From Peribacillus sp. Bi96 (GTDB lineage: Bacteria; Bacillota; Bacilli; Bacillales; DSM-1321), in NCBI RefSeq assembly GCF_918698115.1, contig NZ_CAKKLV010000021.1, positions 1 through 64,000 of the forward strand: 64,000 nt of DNA, given 5' to 3'. Shown piece by piece: positions 53,065-62,145 of this stretch. Below the pieces are notes generated by a model. The model was not told where the DNA came from. It was given only the letters and a program-made list of their open reading frames with translations, and did no database searches. The translations under genes and the position numbers were made by a program. Positions within the stretch are counted from its first letter, which is position 1. Each line of letters starts with the position of its first letter.

Positions 53065-55090
53065 ATGGGAAGTTCAGTGGCTGACAAGAAAGAAAAAGTA
53101 AAAAGAAGGATATCGATCCGGGTAAAATGGCTATTGTTTATATGTACATCCGTTTTTCTCGCTATAGTCGTTTCCGTTTCGATAATGGGGGTGAAGGTAA
53201 CTTCCATCTTTAAGGATGATAGTATATCCCTCAACAAAAGCTCGGCACAAAATGCAGCGGCACAAATCAATTTGAGCATGGCCACATATGAAAACTCGCT
53301 TGAGCAATTATCCCAGCTAATCTCCAATCAGATAAAGAATGGAGATTCAATCAAAGATATCCAACAAACGTTAAAGGCATTTCAAACGAACAATGAAAAT
53401 TTAATTTCGGTTTATTATATGGATGGATCGGATGGTTCCTTATATGCTTCGCCCCATATGGATTTCAATCAGGATGCCCGGGAGACCAAAACTTATACAC
53501 AGCTAACAGAAAAACCAGAAACGAAATGGATGGACGTGTATAAGGATAGTGTTTGGCAGGTGCCCTCGGTTATGATATTGACCTCTCGACAATTGGAAAT
53601 ATGAGGGCCAGTATCGAAAAAGATTCTACTAGTCATTTGGTAGTCTTGGATTCTCAAGGTTTTATCGTGAGTTCCTTCATGAAAGATATGGATGGAAAGA
53701 ATATGAACCCTGAAACAAGCGGAAAGGAAGAGGGGGTGGAGGATTTCATTTCCGATACTGCCCGATTCAATTCTGAGTTCAAGTGGGTGGCCGACATTTA
53801 TAATGGAGCTGCTGAGACAAGTCAATCCTTGAAGTTGGATAATGAAGAGTATACAGGTGAATGGGGGTTCCTGAAGTGAACTGGAAAGTGCTGGCGCTCA
53901 CCCCAGACAAAATACTGCAATCCAAGCTGGATGATATTAATGGAATCGTATTGATATCAGGTATTTTAGGTCTCTTATTTGGTACGATTTGTGCCCTTTA
54001 TCTTGCAGGAAAGTTAACGAAAATCATGGCCGACTTCAAAAAAATCATAGAAAAGACGGCGAGCGGGGATTTAGTAACCGAATTTGCCATTAAATCAAAT
54101 GATGAAATTGGGGACTTAAGCAAAAGCTATAACTCGATGCTGGGGAAATTAAGGGGATTGGTTGCCAAGGTAAACACCAACGCGGAATCCGTAACACATG
54201 CCAATGCCGGACTAAGCCAAATAGCTGCTGAAAATAGTGCCGCCATTACGGATGTTTCACGCGCGATAGAAGAGATTGCGGCTGGCGCATCGAATCAATC
54301 TGAACAAGTGGAACATGGGGCAAGTACCATTCAGGTACTAAGTGAAGAAATCGATGGGTTATCACAACAATCCAGAGAGACCCAATCCGTTTTGGAGCAG
54401 GCTTCTGAAAAAATAGAATCAGGGAAACAGCAGGTCAGTGGCCTGGAAACATCGTATCAGAAATTGGAGTTGGCGTTTACGGAAGTCACTAGCATGAGCT
54501 TGAAACTTGTAGAAAAATCAAAAACCATTTCCGATGTCACGAATGCCATATCGAAAATATCAGAACAAACCAATTTGTTATCTTTGAATGCATCGATAGA
54601 AGCGGCAAGGGCAGGTGAGTCCGGCAAAGGGTTTGCTGTTGTAGCGAATGAAGTGCGGAGCTTGGCTGATGATTCAAAGGAAGCTACAAAAAATATTCAA
54701 GCAATCATCCAAAGCATTCTGCAAGATACAGAGGAACTGTTAAAAACGACCAAAGAAACGAATCAAATCAGCAAGGATCAGAAAAATGCCGTAATCACGG
54801 TTAGTGAAGCCATGAAAGAGCTGGAGGACTCCGTTGGGAGGATATCCAATTCGATAACTGAAGAAACACGATCCATTGAAAGCATCAATCAACAAAAAGA
54901 AACGGTAGTTAAAGTGATAGAAGAAATAACCGCCGTATCTCAGCAAACAACGGCTTCGTCAGAAGAAATTGCATCATCGATGGAGGAACAAGCTGCTTCA
55001 TCCAATGAACTTGCGCAATATACGCTGCAGCTTACACAGTTAATAAATGATTTGGAAAATACGCTGGGGGAATTCCAGATAAAGAATTAG
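53065..55090 (+). pseudogene. Methyl-accepting chemotaxis protein, twice frameshifted
   Basis: A membrane chemoreceptor split over three frames. Part one (53065-about 53550) has an N-terminal helix and the start of a dCache sensor domain. Part two (about 53560-53870) continues the sensor with GALGYDIDLSTIGNMRASIEKD. Part three (from about 53870) holds the second transmembrane helix, a HAMP domain and the signalling hairpin [43 protein letters not shown], ending at 55090. At the first junction about 20 sensor residues seem missing. At the second, a run of five G in GAATGGGGGTT fits loss of one G. ATG 53065 follows AAAGGGGGAAA. Either the gene is inactive or the sequence has errors. Confidence 0.82.
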
Positions 55091-55117
55091 AGTAACGAAT
55101 ATACGCTTTTTTGCAAA

Positions 55118-55152
55118 AGGGGATGCCACTAAAGTGGTTTCCTCTTTTTTTG
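55118..55152 (+). terminator. Terminator after the chemoreceptor pseudogene
   Basis: An imperfect 13-bp stem (AGGGGATGCCACT with AGTGGTTTCCTCT) is followed by seven T. The stretch 55153-55386 holds no gene that I can support. Confidence 0.65.
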
Positions 55153-55386
55153 TATTGGGAGTTCATTGTACGGTGCAACGGACGCCATTTTATCATTTAA
55201 TAGGCACTTAACCATGCTTATTGGCAATGCGCATCTCTCCTTAGGGGACATTTTCACTAGAAGGACAAAGGTACAATTTAGAAAGTCTGGGCAAGTATCC
55301 CGTGCTTTTTTTACAAAAGGGAATATATATATAGCAATCGGACAAGTAGGGTCCAATGTCTCAAGGCCCAAAAAGGGGAGAACAAC

Positions 55387-56742
55387 ATGAATTTCGAGAT
55401 TGGAATGACTATTTTTGTGTTCGTGATGACAATGATAGTTATATTATGGAGGCCAGGAGGTTTAAATGAAGCATGGCCAGCTTCAATTGGTGCAGGAATC
55501 ATTTTACTGACTGGTACAGTATCCCATAGTGATATTTGGGATATCATCAACAAAATCGGTGGAGCATCGATCACCATCATGGCAACGATAGTGATGGCAG
55601 TCATCTTGGAAAGCTTCGGTTTTTTTCACTGGGCGGCTGCAAGACTATCCATCCTGGCTAAAGGATCTGGATACCGCCTATATTGGTACATTCAATTATT
55701 ATGCTTTTTAATGACCCTGTTATTCAATAACGACGGCAGCATCATGATTACTACACCCATCTTGATCTTGCTTCTGAAAAACCTCAGATTGAAGCCGCAT
55801 CAAGCCATCCCGTATCTTTTGAGTGGAGCGTTGATTGCGACTGCTTCCAGCGCGCCAATTGGCGTGAGTAACATCGTTAATTTAATCGCATTGCAAATTG
55901 TGCATATGACGCTTTATATGCATACTGCCATGATGTTTGTCCCCGCAACTCTGGGGTTGATCTTTATGTCATGGTTGATGTTCGTTGTGGTCAAGAAAAA
56001 ATTGCCCAAGAAATTACCGGAAATCTCTTATGACATAGAGGAAAGTTTCTTCACTAAGAATTTCCACCCCTTAAAGGGGAAAATGACGGTTGAAACAAAA
56101 AAGCAACGCACTGGATTCATGTTGAAAGTATTACTCTATGTGTTCGTGGTGCGCTGTTTACTCTTTGTCGCTTCTTATCTTTCCATTCCGATCGAATGGG
56201 TTGCAGTACTAGGATCTTTATCCTTGCTGGTCTGGAGATGGTATCATTTACGGACCAATCCTGTCGATATTTTAAAAAAGACCCCTTGGAAAATCCTGAT
56301 ATTCGCATTCTCCATGTATGTCATCATTTATGGTCTCCATAATGTGGGGCTTACAGCCGTGCTCGTAGAGATATGTGAACCGATTGTAAACCGAGGGTTA
56401 CTGAGTGCAAGTTTTATCATGGGAGGATTAGTTTCGATTTTATCAAACATCTTCAACAATCATCCAGCGCTAATGATAGGTACCATTACCTTAACTGAGA
56501 TGGGACTTGATCCCATCACCTTAAAAACCATTTACCTCGCTAATATAATCGGTAGTGACATGGGATCATTGTTATTGCCCATCGGTACTCTTGCCTCACT
56601 GATCTGGATGCATATCCTGAAACAAAATAAAATGAAAATAAAGTGGAAAGATTATTTAAGCGTTTCCCTGATAGTCATACCAATATCAACAGTGGTGACG
56701 CTGCTCTTATTGTTCTATTGGGTGCATATGATTTTTAACTGA
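55387..56742 (+). CDS. ArsB/NhaD superfamily ion transporter
   Basis: A 451-residue membrane protein with about eleven to twelve helices. Hallmarks of the ArsB/ion transporter superfamily are FLMTLLFNNDGSIMITTPILILLLKNL and, in the second half, GGLVSILSNIFNNHPALMIGTI with NIIGSDMGSLLLPIGTLASLIWMHIL near the end. Related proteins expel arsenite or exchange Na+/H+. No arsR or arsC gene is adjacent, so arsenite export is possible but unproven. ATG 55387 follows AAGGGGAGAAC. Confidence 0.85.
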   Translation: MNFEIGMTIFVFVMTMIVILWRPGGLNEAWPASIGAGIILLTGTVSHSDIWDIINKIGGASITIMATIVMAVILESFGFFHWAAARLSILAKGSGYRLYWYIQLLCFLMTLLFNNDGSIMITTPILILLLKNLRLKPHQAIPYLLSGALIATASSAPIGVSNIVNLIALQIVHMTLYMHTAMMFVPATLGLIFMSWLMFVVVKKKLPKKLPEISYDIEESFFTKNFHPLKGKMTVETKKQRTGFMLKVLLYVFVVRCLLFVASYLSIPIEWVAVLGSLSLLVWRWYHLRTNPVDILKKTPWKILIFAFSMYVIIYGLHNVGLTAVLVEICEPIVNRGLLSASFIMGGLVSILSNIFNNHPALMIGTITLTEMGLDPITLKTIYLANIIGSDMGSLLLPIGTLASLIWMHILKQNKMKIKWKDYLSVSLIVIPISTVVTLLLLFYWVHMIFN

Positions 56743-56765
56743 TTAACCCCTAGGAGGAGATAGTA

Positions 56766-57431
56766 ATGAGTGATGCAGTTGCATTACTGGGTAAACAGAT
56801 TGATGTTCAACTCTCTGGAAAAAAAACGTTCAAAGGAATTCTAACTGATCTGAGTACGGATATTCTGGTATTGTTCAATGGACAGCAGTTTTTATACTTT
56901 CCAATGCTGCATGTCCAAAGTTTCAATCTAAGTTCTGAGATCGATGACGATATCAGATATCCTATAGAGTCCCCCATGATGGAAGAGATGGCTTCCATTT
57001 CCTATCGAAAAGCGCTGATGAATGCAAAAGGATTTTTTTTAGAACTCCATGTTGCGGGACAGGCCCCTATACATGGTTATATCACCAATGTTTTAAATGA
57101 TTACATTGCCTTCTACTCGCCAGTATATAAAACGATGTATATATCGCTGCATCACCTTAAATGGCTTACTCCATATAATCAAAATGCCACGCCCTATACC
57201 CTCAATAGTGAGAGTTTTCCCGTCAATCCTTCACAAGGGCCCATGGTTCGTTCCTTGGAAGAACAATTAAAGAGAAATGTAGGAAAGCTTGTCGTTTTTG
57301 ATGGGGGAGAGGACCCCATGAAGATTGGAGTGCTTAAAGAGGTTGAAAACAATTTAGTGGAGTTAACGACAGCTGGCGGGGATCAAATGTTTTTGAAGCT
57401 TACACATATTAAAACCGTGTATATGCCATAG
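56766..57431 (+). CDS. DUF2642 family protein
   Basis: A 221-residue soluble protein with Sm-like DUF2642 repeats. The first (about 3-50) reads LLGKQIDVQLSGKKTFKGILTDLSTDILVLFNGQQFLYFPMLHVQSF. A middle one (about 78-127) and a last one (about 172-219, VGKLVVFDGGEDPMKIGVLKEVENNLVELTTAGGDQMFLKLTHIKTVYM) follow. Some family members are spore-associated. Function here unknown. ATG 56766 follows TAGGAGGAGATA, 23 bases after the transporter gene, so co-transcription is likely. Confidence 0.8.
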   Translation: MSDAVALLGKQIDVQLSGKKTFKGILTDLSTDILVLFNGQQFLYFPMLHVQSFNLSSEIDDDIRYPIESPMMEEMASISYRKALMNAKGFFLELHVAGQAPIHGYITNVLNDYIAFYSPVYKTMYISLHHLKWLTPYNQNATPYTLNSESFPVNPSQGPMVRSLEEQLKRNVGKLVVFDGGEDPMKIGVLKEVENNLVELTTAGGDQMFLKLTHIKTVYMP

Positions 57432-57482
57432 ATTCATAGAAAAAGGGGAGAGCCATTTAAGCTTTCCCCCTTTTTTCGTCTA

Positions 57483-57773
57483 TTAGATGATGGGGGATAC
57501 CAACGGATTCGGGTTTCTGATTATAAATCCATCGCCTTCGAAATCAATCTCCGTCAGATCTGTAAAATGGGAGTCCGTTGGATCGATTAAAATTTTAATA
57601 TCGTGTAAAACGAGCACTTCCTCTTGCTCCTTTTTAGTTCGTGACAGGGTTAATGAGTAGTTCATCTGGTTACAACATGGTCTGTTTACACCAAATCTCA
57701 AATACGTTTCCTCTTCTAAGTTTTGTTGCATGTCCTTAATTACCTGCTGGGCTTTACTAGTCATTTTTATCAA
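57483..57773 (-). CDS. HesB/IscA-like iron-sulfur cluster biosynthesis protein
   Basis: A 96-residue protein of the HesB-like fold: MTSKAQQVIKDMQQNLEEETYLRFGVNRPCCNQMNYSLTLSRTK, with DIKILIDPTDSHFTDLTEIDFEGDGFIIRNP as the C-terminal block. The classical Cys pair at the C-terminal end of A-type carriers is missing, and only CC in the middle remains, so it is not a standard IscA. TTG 57773 is chosen because GGAGTGATC precedes it. The longer frame to 57872 has no ribosome site. Confidence 0.72.
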   Translation of the reverse strand: MIKMTSKAQQVIKDMQQNLEEETYLRFGVNRPCCNQMNYSLTLSRTKKEQEEVLVLHDIKILIDPTDSHFTDLTEIDFEGDGFIIRNPNPLVSPII

Positions 57774-57885
57774 GATGATCACTCCATTATCGTTGGGCCC
57801 TGACAAAAAGAGCGAGCCGCATATGTACCACTTTATCATGACCGAGGTCAAAACCGTAAGGACATCCAGCATTTAGAGATGGGGA

Positions 57886-57963
57886 TCATTGGTCGTGGGA
57901 TCTCTCATGTAACTTATTGAGCTGATCCATATTCCTCTTCGCATTCTTCCATTTTCTACGCAT
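57886..57963 (-). CDS. Possible 25-residue basic small protein
   Basis: The minus-strand frame begins MRRKWKNAKRNMDQLN and ends in KLHERSHDQ. It starts at ATG 57963, with TTAGGATAG about eight bases upstream. The size is too small for certainty and no family is recognised. The rest of the gap to 58284 holds only the duplicated ribosome-site segment described separately. Confidence 0.25.
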   Translation of the reverse strand: MRRKWKNAKRNMDQLNKLHERSHDQ

Positions 57964-58183
57964 ATCCACTATCCTAATTATTCTTTTTCCGAGGGAAGGG
58001 GAACAGTTGAAAAGCTACCATTTTTTTAGTGGAAAACAAAAAGTGGGTACAATGGGGTATTTCGGGTCGTTTTATTGAGGGGGAATAATGATCTTTTATA
58101 GAAAAATAGGTTAAAAGTTTAAAATGATTCACCGATATTACTGGTGATGGTAAGTATTTAGACATGGTCATTTGTTGTTTTTT

Positions 58184-58279
58184 AGTATAAAGGAAGGGCA
58201 TGAAAGCTTGTTGGGCTTTCGTATGATGGAGTGTTTTGACTGGGAAATGGTAGAAAAGAGTTTCAGTATAAAGGAAGGG
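58184..58279 (+). repeat. Duplicated ribosome-site segment ahead of the LysM-NlpC gene
   Basis: AGTATAAAGGAAGGG occurs at 58184-58198 and 58265-58279. The first copy leads to an eight-codon frame (MKACWAFV, 58200-58226) that contains a GAAAGC/GCTTTC hairpin. The second leads to the real gene start at 58285. The first could be a leader peptide or a relic of a duplication. Confidence 0.5.
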
Positions 58280-58284
58280 TTAAA

Positions 58285-59487
58285 ATGTTTAAAGGAAGAT
58301 TATGCAGTATGGCACTTTTATTAGTATTCATGGTTAGTTTCACTTCATTACCTGGCTTAAAGGTCGAGGCGGCAGATCGTTTGCATACTGTAACTACTGG
58401 CGATACGGTAGAATCGATTGCCAAGACTTATAATATATCGTCCTGGCAATTGATGAAAACGAATGGTTTACCCGATGGAAAGTTATATGTAGGCCAGAAG
58501 TTAACGATCACTCAAAATGCCTATACTCCTTCCGTCTACCAGTGGTCGGAGAGAGGAAAACAAATTGCGAACTATGCCAAATCTTTTATAGGATTTAAAA
58601 AGACTGCTGGAGAAGAGACGCCAGCAACAGGGTTCGATTCCAGCGGATTGATCCATTGGGTGCTTTCCCAGCAAAATGTACCCATCGACCGTTTGACAGT
58701 GGATGGGTTTTATAAGCAAGGGATGGATACAGCCACTCCGAAAACCGGAGATATTATATTCTTCTTGGAAAGGGACAGTTCAAAAGTCGTGACTGCAGGT
58801 ATCTATCTCGGCAATGACCAATTTGTCAATGCTGGATATGGTGCAGAAACGGTTCGGGTGAGGTCTAGCACAGAAAACTACTATGAAAAATACCAAATTG
58901 CCTATAAAACATACACTCCTAAAGGAGAGCATATTGTCCAAAACGGGGAAACGCTAAAAAGCATTGCGGAAAAATACAATATATCCATAAATACGATTAA
59001 AAGTCGTAATGCCCTGCCGACAGATGACTTGATGAAAGGACAGTATCTTCAGCTTTACAGCAACCCTTTGTATCCGTTCTATGTAAACCAAGAAGCTTCT
59101 TATGATAAAGCTTATGATGTCATTAAGTACGCCTATACACTAAGAGGGTTCACCTATGTTTTCGGGGAAGATGATCCGATGATTGGCATGGATTGCAGCG
59201 GATTCATCTATTGGGTCATGAAGGAGCAGGGACTTTCAGTAAAACGCGGTTCCGCAGCGAACTACTTCTCATTGCTCCCGACAATTGAAAATCCAAAGGC
59301 AGGGGATTTAGTGTTCTTTAGGGATACAGGTTCAAGAATAGGTGTGACCCACGTAGGCATATATCTAGGCGATGGCCGTTTTCTCCATACAACGGAAAAA
59401 GCTGGCGTTCATACCTCCAACCTTGGGTCGGAATATTTTGCCGAGAAGTTCGAAAGCTTCGGACAAGTCAAAAACCTTATGAACTAA
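58285..59487 (+). CDS. Secreted LysM-NlpC/P60-LysM-NlpC/P60 peptidoglycan hydrolase
   Basis: A 400-residue exported protein with signal peptide about 1-29 (cleavage after VEA). LysM-1 is at about 32-76 (HTVTTGDTVESIAKTYNIS). An NlpC/P60-like domain at about 85-205 has Ser119 in FDSSGL where the catalytic Cys should be, and lacks the His in TAGIYLGND. LysM-2 is at about 213-257. A second NlpC/P60 domain at about 268-395 has Cys304 in MDCSGF and His356 in THVGIYLGDG. So the second copy should cut peptide cross-bridges (D-Glu-DAP type), while the first probably only binds. Single gene; converges with the PGA operon. Confidence 0.92.
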   Translation: MFKGRLCSMALLLVFMVSFTSLPGLKVEAADRLHTVTTGDTVESIAKTYNISSWQLMKTNGLPDGKLYVGQKLTITQNAYTPSVYQWSERGKQIANYAKSFIGFKKTAGEETPATGFDSSGLIHWVLSQQNVPIDRLTVDGFYKQGMDTATPKTGDIIFFLERDSSKVVTAGIYLGNDQFVNAGYGAETVRVRSSTENYYEKYQIAYKTYTPKGEHIVQNGETLKSIAEKYNISINTIKSRNALPTDDLMKGQYLQLYSNPLYPFYVNQEASYDKAYDVIKYAYTLRGFTYVFGEDDPMIGMDCSGFIYWVMKEQGLSVKRGSAANYFSLLPTIENPKAGDLVFFRDTGSRIGVTHVGIYLGDGRFLHTTEKAGVHTSNLGSEYFAEKFESFGQVKNLMN

Positions 59488-59561
59488 AAAGAATGGGTAT
59501 AAGTCAACTTGGCTGTTTCTGGCGTCCTTTTGTAAAAAAAAGATCGAAGAACGTAGGAAGT

Positions 59562-60191
59562 TCATTCATGCTGTTTATATTTCAAAGTCGCTTTTTCAAG
59601 GGCGCGAACGAAACGGTGAAAAAGATCCGATCGATTGACCCTGTTTTTACTGGTAAAGTCATCATCTTTGAACAGGCTTTTTCTAAGCTTAGTGGAAAGT
59701 TCCAATTGAACGCCTGCACTCATTTTACATTTGTTTGTGATATTGTTTTCATTCATGCCTGAAAGGTGCTGTGGCGCGTACTCAGCTTGAAATCCAGCTT
59801 CATTCAGGGAATGTAAAATCAAGTTCTTATAGGTTTCATTTCTCCCGCCGATGTAAACGAGCACGTTATGTACGTCGCAGTGTCCATGAATGGAGAGGTT
59901 TGTCCGTGAGTCCGCAGCCATTGAAACCCCTATGGGTTCATTGAACAAGTTGGATGTTATATGGAGGACTTTGTTACGGCTTGGTTTCAGACCTTCGAAA
60001 AGATAGGTGCTGGCACCAAGCCTTTCTCCAATGGCGGCAGCAATTTCACCAGTACCTGGTTCGATATTCCCGCCATGTATAGCCAGGACCGCAATATCCG
60101 GGTTCCTGTGGTAAACAGTGATGCGGTAATCGAAGGATTCCTGTTCTTTTTGCTGAAGCTCGGCATAATTGGTATAGCTATTTTCGTTCAT
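59562..60191 (-). CDS. Poly-gamma-glutamate hydrolase family protein (DUF867/PghP-like)
   Basis: A 209-residue zinc peptidase-like protein. It shows VLAIHGGNIEPGTGEIAAAIGERLGASTYLFEG (metal ligands His and Glu), then NLSIHGHCDVHNVLVYIGGRNE, and CKMSAGVQLELSTKLRKSLF. It resembles phage PghP and B. subtilis YjqB, which hydrolyse gamma-glutamyl bonds. No signal peptide is seen. It follows the PGA synthesis genes on the same strand after a terminator-like hairpin, so it probably trims or degrades PGA. Confidence 0.88.
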   Translation of the reverse strand: MNENSYTNYAELQQKEQESFDYRITVYHRNPDIAVLAIHGGNIEPGTGEIAAAIGERLGASTYLFEGLKPSRNKVLHITSNLFNEPIGVSMAADSRTNLSIHGHCDVHNVLVYIGGRNETYKNLILHSLNEAGFQAEYAPQHLSGMNENNITNKCKMSAGVQLELSTKLRKSLFKDDDFTSKNRVNRSDLFHRFVRALEKATLKYKQHE

Positions 60192-60251
60192 CGTTTTCCC
60201 CCCGTATCTGTACCTTATTTACCCATACCCGTCGAGAGCAAAAATAAAAAA

Positions 60252-60275
60252 AGCGGGGGTTGCCCCTGCTTTTTT
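60252..60275 (-). terminator. Hairpin between capE and the PGA hydrolase gene
   Basis: An 8-bp GC-rich stem with one G-U pair (60252-60259 with 60263-60270) has A and T runs on the two sides. On the minus strand it follows capE directly and would end or attenuate the synthesis operon ahead of the hydrolase gene. Confidence 0.8.
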
Positions 60276-60424
60276 TATTCTTCGATAGTCGTATATTGTT
60301 CTATTTTCTTTTGCTCATCGGATGATAAAGTTTCGGTCCGCTTAAACATATTCATGGTCACAAGCATGGCTGCTATAAGAATAACAGGTAAAACCCAGCT
60401 TGTGATTTTTTTTACAATATCCAT
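60275..60424 (-). CDS. capE: PGA synthesis small subunit CapE/PgsE
   Basis: A 49-residue protein with one N-terminal transmembrane segment (VKKITSWVLPVILIAAMLVTM) and a charged tail ending EQYTTIEE. ATG 60424 follows AAGGGGATGAG on the minus strand. Size, topology and place after capD match CapE of B. anthracis (47 residues) and PgsE of B. subtilis, which is required or stimulatory for PGA synthesis. Confidence 0.85.
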   Translation of the reverse strand: MDIVKKITSWVLPVILIAAMLVTMNMFKRTETLSSDEQKKIEQYTTIEE

Positions 60425-60491
60425 ATTCTCATCCCCTTATGCATCGCTAAAAGTTCAAATGATATTTGAATGGCGAGGCAGGACTACATTT

Positions 60492-62075
60492 TTATTGCTG
60501 CGCTTTCCAGCTCCCATTTCTTCTCTTATCCCCAGCTCCGGATAACAATCCGGTTTTCTCGTTTTTAACGAGAACCTGAACCCCGCCATAATACATGGGG
60601 TTTATATTTTGAATGACTTCATATCCTGAATCTTCCAATTCTGATATTATTTCATTCGAAAACCTTGATTCTGTATGAATTTTCTTTCCATCATAGACGA
60701 ACCGGTTACGGTCGATGATATCCTGAAATGAGCCATCATTCTCTGTATATGAATAAAGGACCTGCATCAATACTTGAGGAATTCTATCACCGCCGGGTGA
60801 ACCGATCCCAATCGATTCCTCCCCTGGATTCTTGAGAATGGTTGGTGCGGTGAATGTTCTAGATCGTTTATATGCCTTTTGGGAATTCAAGTCAGACCCA
60901 AAATTTTTCAATTGATCATTAAGGAAAAATCCATTCGTATAGTCACCAGATCCGAAAAAATTACTGAGCGTATTTGTTGCAGAAACGACAGTGCCATACT
61001 TGTCCATAATCACAAAATGTGTGGTACTTTCATGTTCTTCGGAACCATTCGATTCTTTATTTTCCCAGTTATCACTTGTGATTTTACTTTTAAGATTATT
61101 TAAGTGAATGGGGGAGAGCAATTGTTCAGCCTTAGCTGCACTGGTTCCATCCCCTATATGGGAGACTCGATCTTGATAAGCCGTATTTGTGATGCCCCCC
61201 AACACTTTCATATAAGCTGATTTGCTTGAAGACTCACCTAGGTTCGTTTCCTCGGCAAGTTTCAACATTTCAAGAACTGTAATCCCGGAAAAGGGAGGAG
61301 GGGCGGTCAGAACGTCATAACCGGCAAATGTCCCTTGAACAGGCTTACGTTCTTTCACCTCATAACGCTTTAAATCCATCAAGTCAACGTCTGTCTCTCT
61401 TTTAATATCCCGTGCGATCTCCCCTTTATAGAAACCATCAGGACCTTCTTGTTGAATCTTCTTCAATGTTTCAGCAAGTTTTTTTTGAATAAGCGTCTTT
61501 CCTGGTTCAATGGCATCACCATCAGGATAAAATAGGGAAGTCTCATCGGAAGAAGCCCTTGTTTTGGCTCCAGCCAAGCGTGAGGATAACATTTCGTCCA
61601 CTTTAAACCCGTCTTGAGCCAAATCGATGGCAGGCTGAATAAGATCTTCCATTGGTACGCTTCCATACTTATCATGGATAACCTGCATGCCGGCCACTAA
61701 CCCAGGAATCCCCGTATGGTGTCTTGAACTTGGGTCTTCCGGAGAGGATTCACGATAATCGATGAAATTGGGTTTGCCGGACTCAGGGTCGATCAGCATA
61801 CCGCCGCCACCACCTATCCCAGATCCATAGGGTTCGATTACACCTAATGCATAAGATACCGCAATAGCGGCATCCGCCGCAGTTCCGCCGTTATCCAAAA
61901 TATCCATCCCCACATCTATTGCGATAGGGTTTGAAGAACTGACCCCATATGATTGAGCTGTCTTACTATCTATCGGTTCATTCGTGTCAGAAATAGGGGA
62001 TGGCTTCGAACATCCAGCTATATATATGAGCATGCAAAGGGAAAGGAGCACTTTTCTCGTCATACGGTTAATCAT
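60492..62075 (-). CDS. capD: Gamma-glutamyltranspeptidase CapD (PGA depolymerase/anchoring)
   Basis: A 527-residue lipoprotein of the gamma-glutamyltransferase family. The lipobox IAGC gives Cys22. The large-subunit signature is SNPIAIDVGMDILDNGGTAADAAIAVSYALGVIEPYGSGIGGGGG. The self-cleavage site lies before Thr351 in EHESTTHF, which becomes the N-terminal nucleophile of the small subunit. B. anthracis CapD links the capsule to peptidoglycan and also shortens it. ATG 62075 with AAGGGGG eight bases upstream is preferred over the frame's earlier start at 62102. Confidence 0.92.
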   Translation of the reverse strand: MINRMTRKVLLSLCMLIYIAGCSKPSPISDTNEPIDSKTAQSYGVSSSNPIAIDVGMDILDNGGTAADAAIAVSYALGVIEPYGSGIGGGGGMLIDPESGKPNFIDYRESSPEDPSSRHHTGIPGLVAGMQVIHDKYGSVPMEDLIQPAIDLAQDGFKVDEMLSSRLAGAKTRASSDETSLFYPDGDAIEPGKTLIQKKLAETLKKIQQEGPDGFYKGEIARDIKRETDVDLMDLKRYEVKERKPVQGTFAGYDVLTAPPPFSGITVLEMLKLAEETNLGESSSKSAYMKVLGGITNTAYQDRVSHIGDGTSAAKAEQLLSPIHLNNLKSKITSDNWENKESNGSEEHESTTHFVIMDKYGTVVSATNTLSNFFGSGDYTNGFFLNDQLKNFGSDLNSQKAYKRSRTFTAPTILKNPGEESIGIGSPGGDRIPQVLMQVLYSYTENDGSFQDIIDRNRFVYDGKKIHTESRFSNEIISELEDSGYEVIQNINPMYYGGVQVLVKNEKTGLLSGAGDKRRNGSWKAQQ

Positions 62076-62145
62076 CTGTTGTTCCCCCTTTTCGTTGAGC
62101 ATCTAAGTAGTGTGTTCTCTTATTCACGTAGGATCCATTGTTCTC

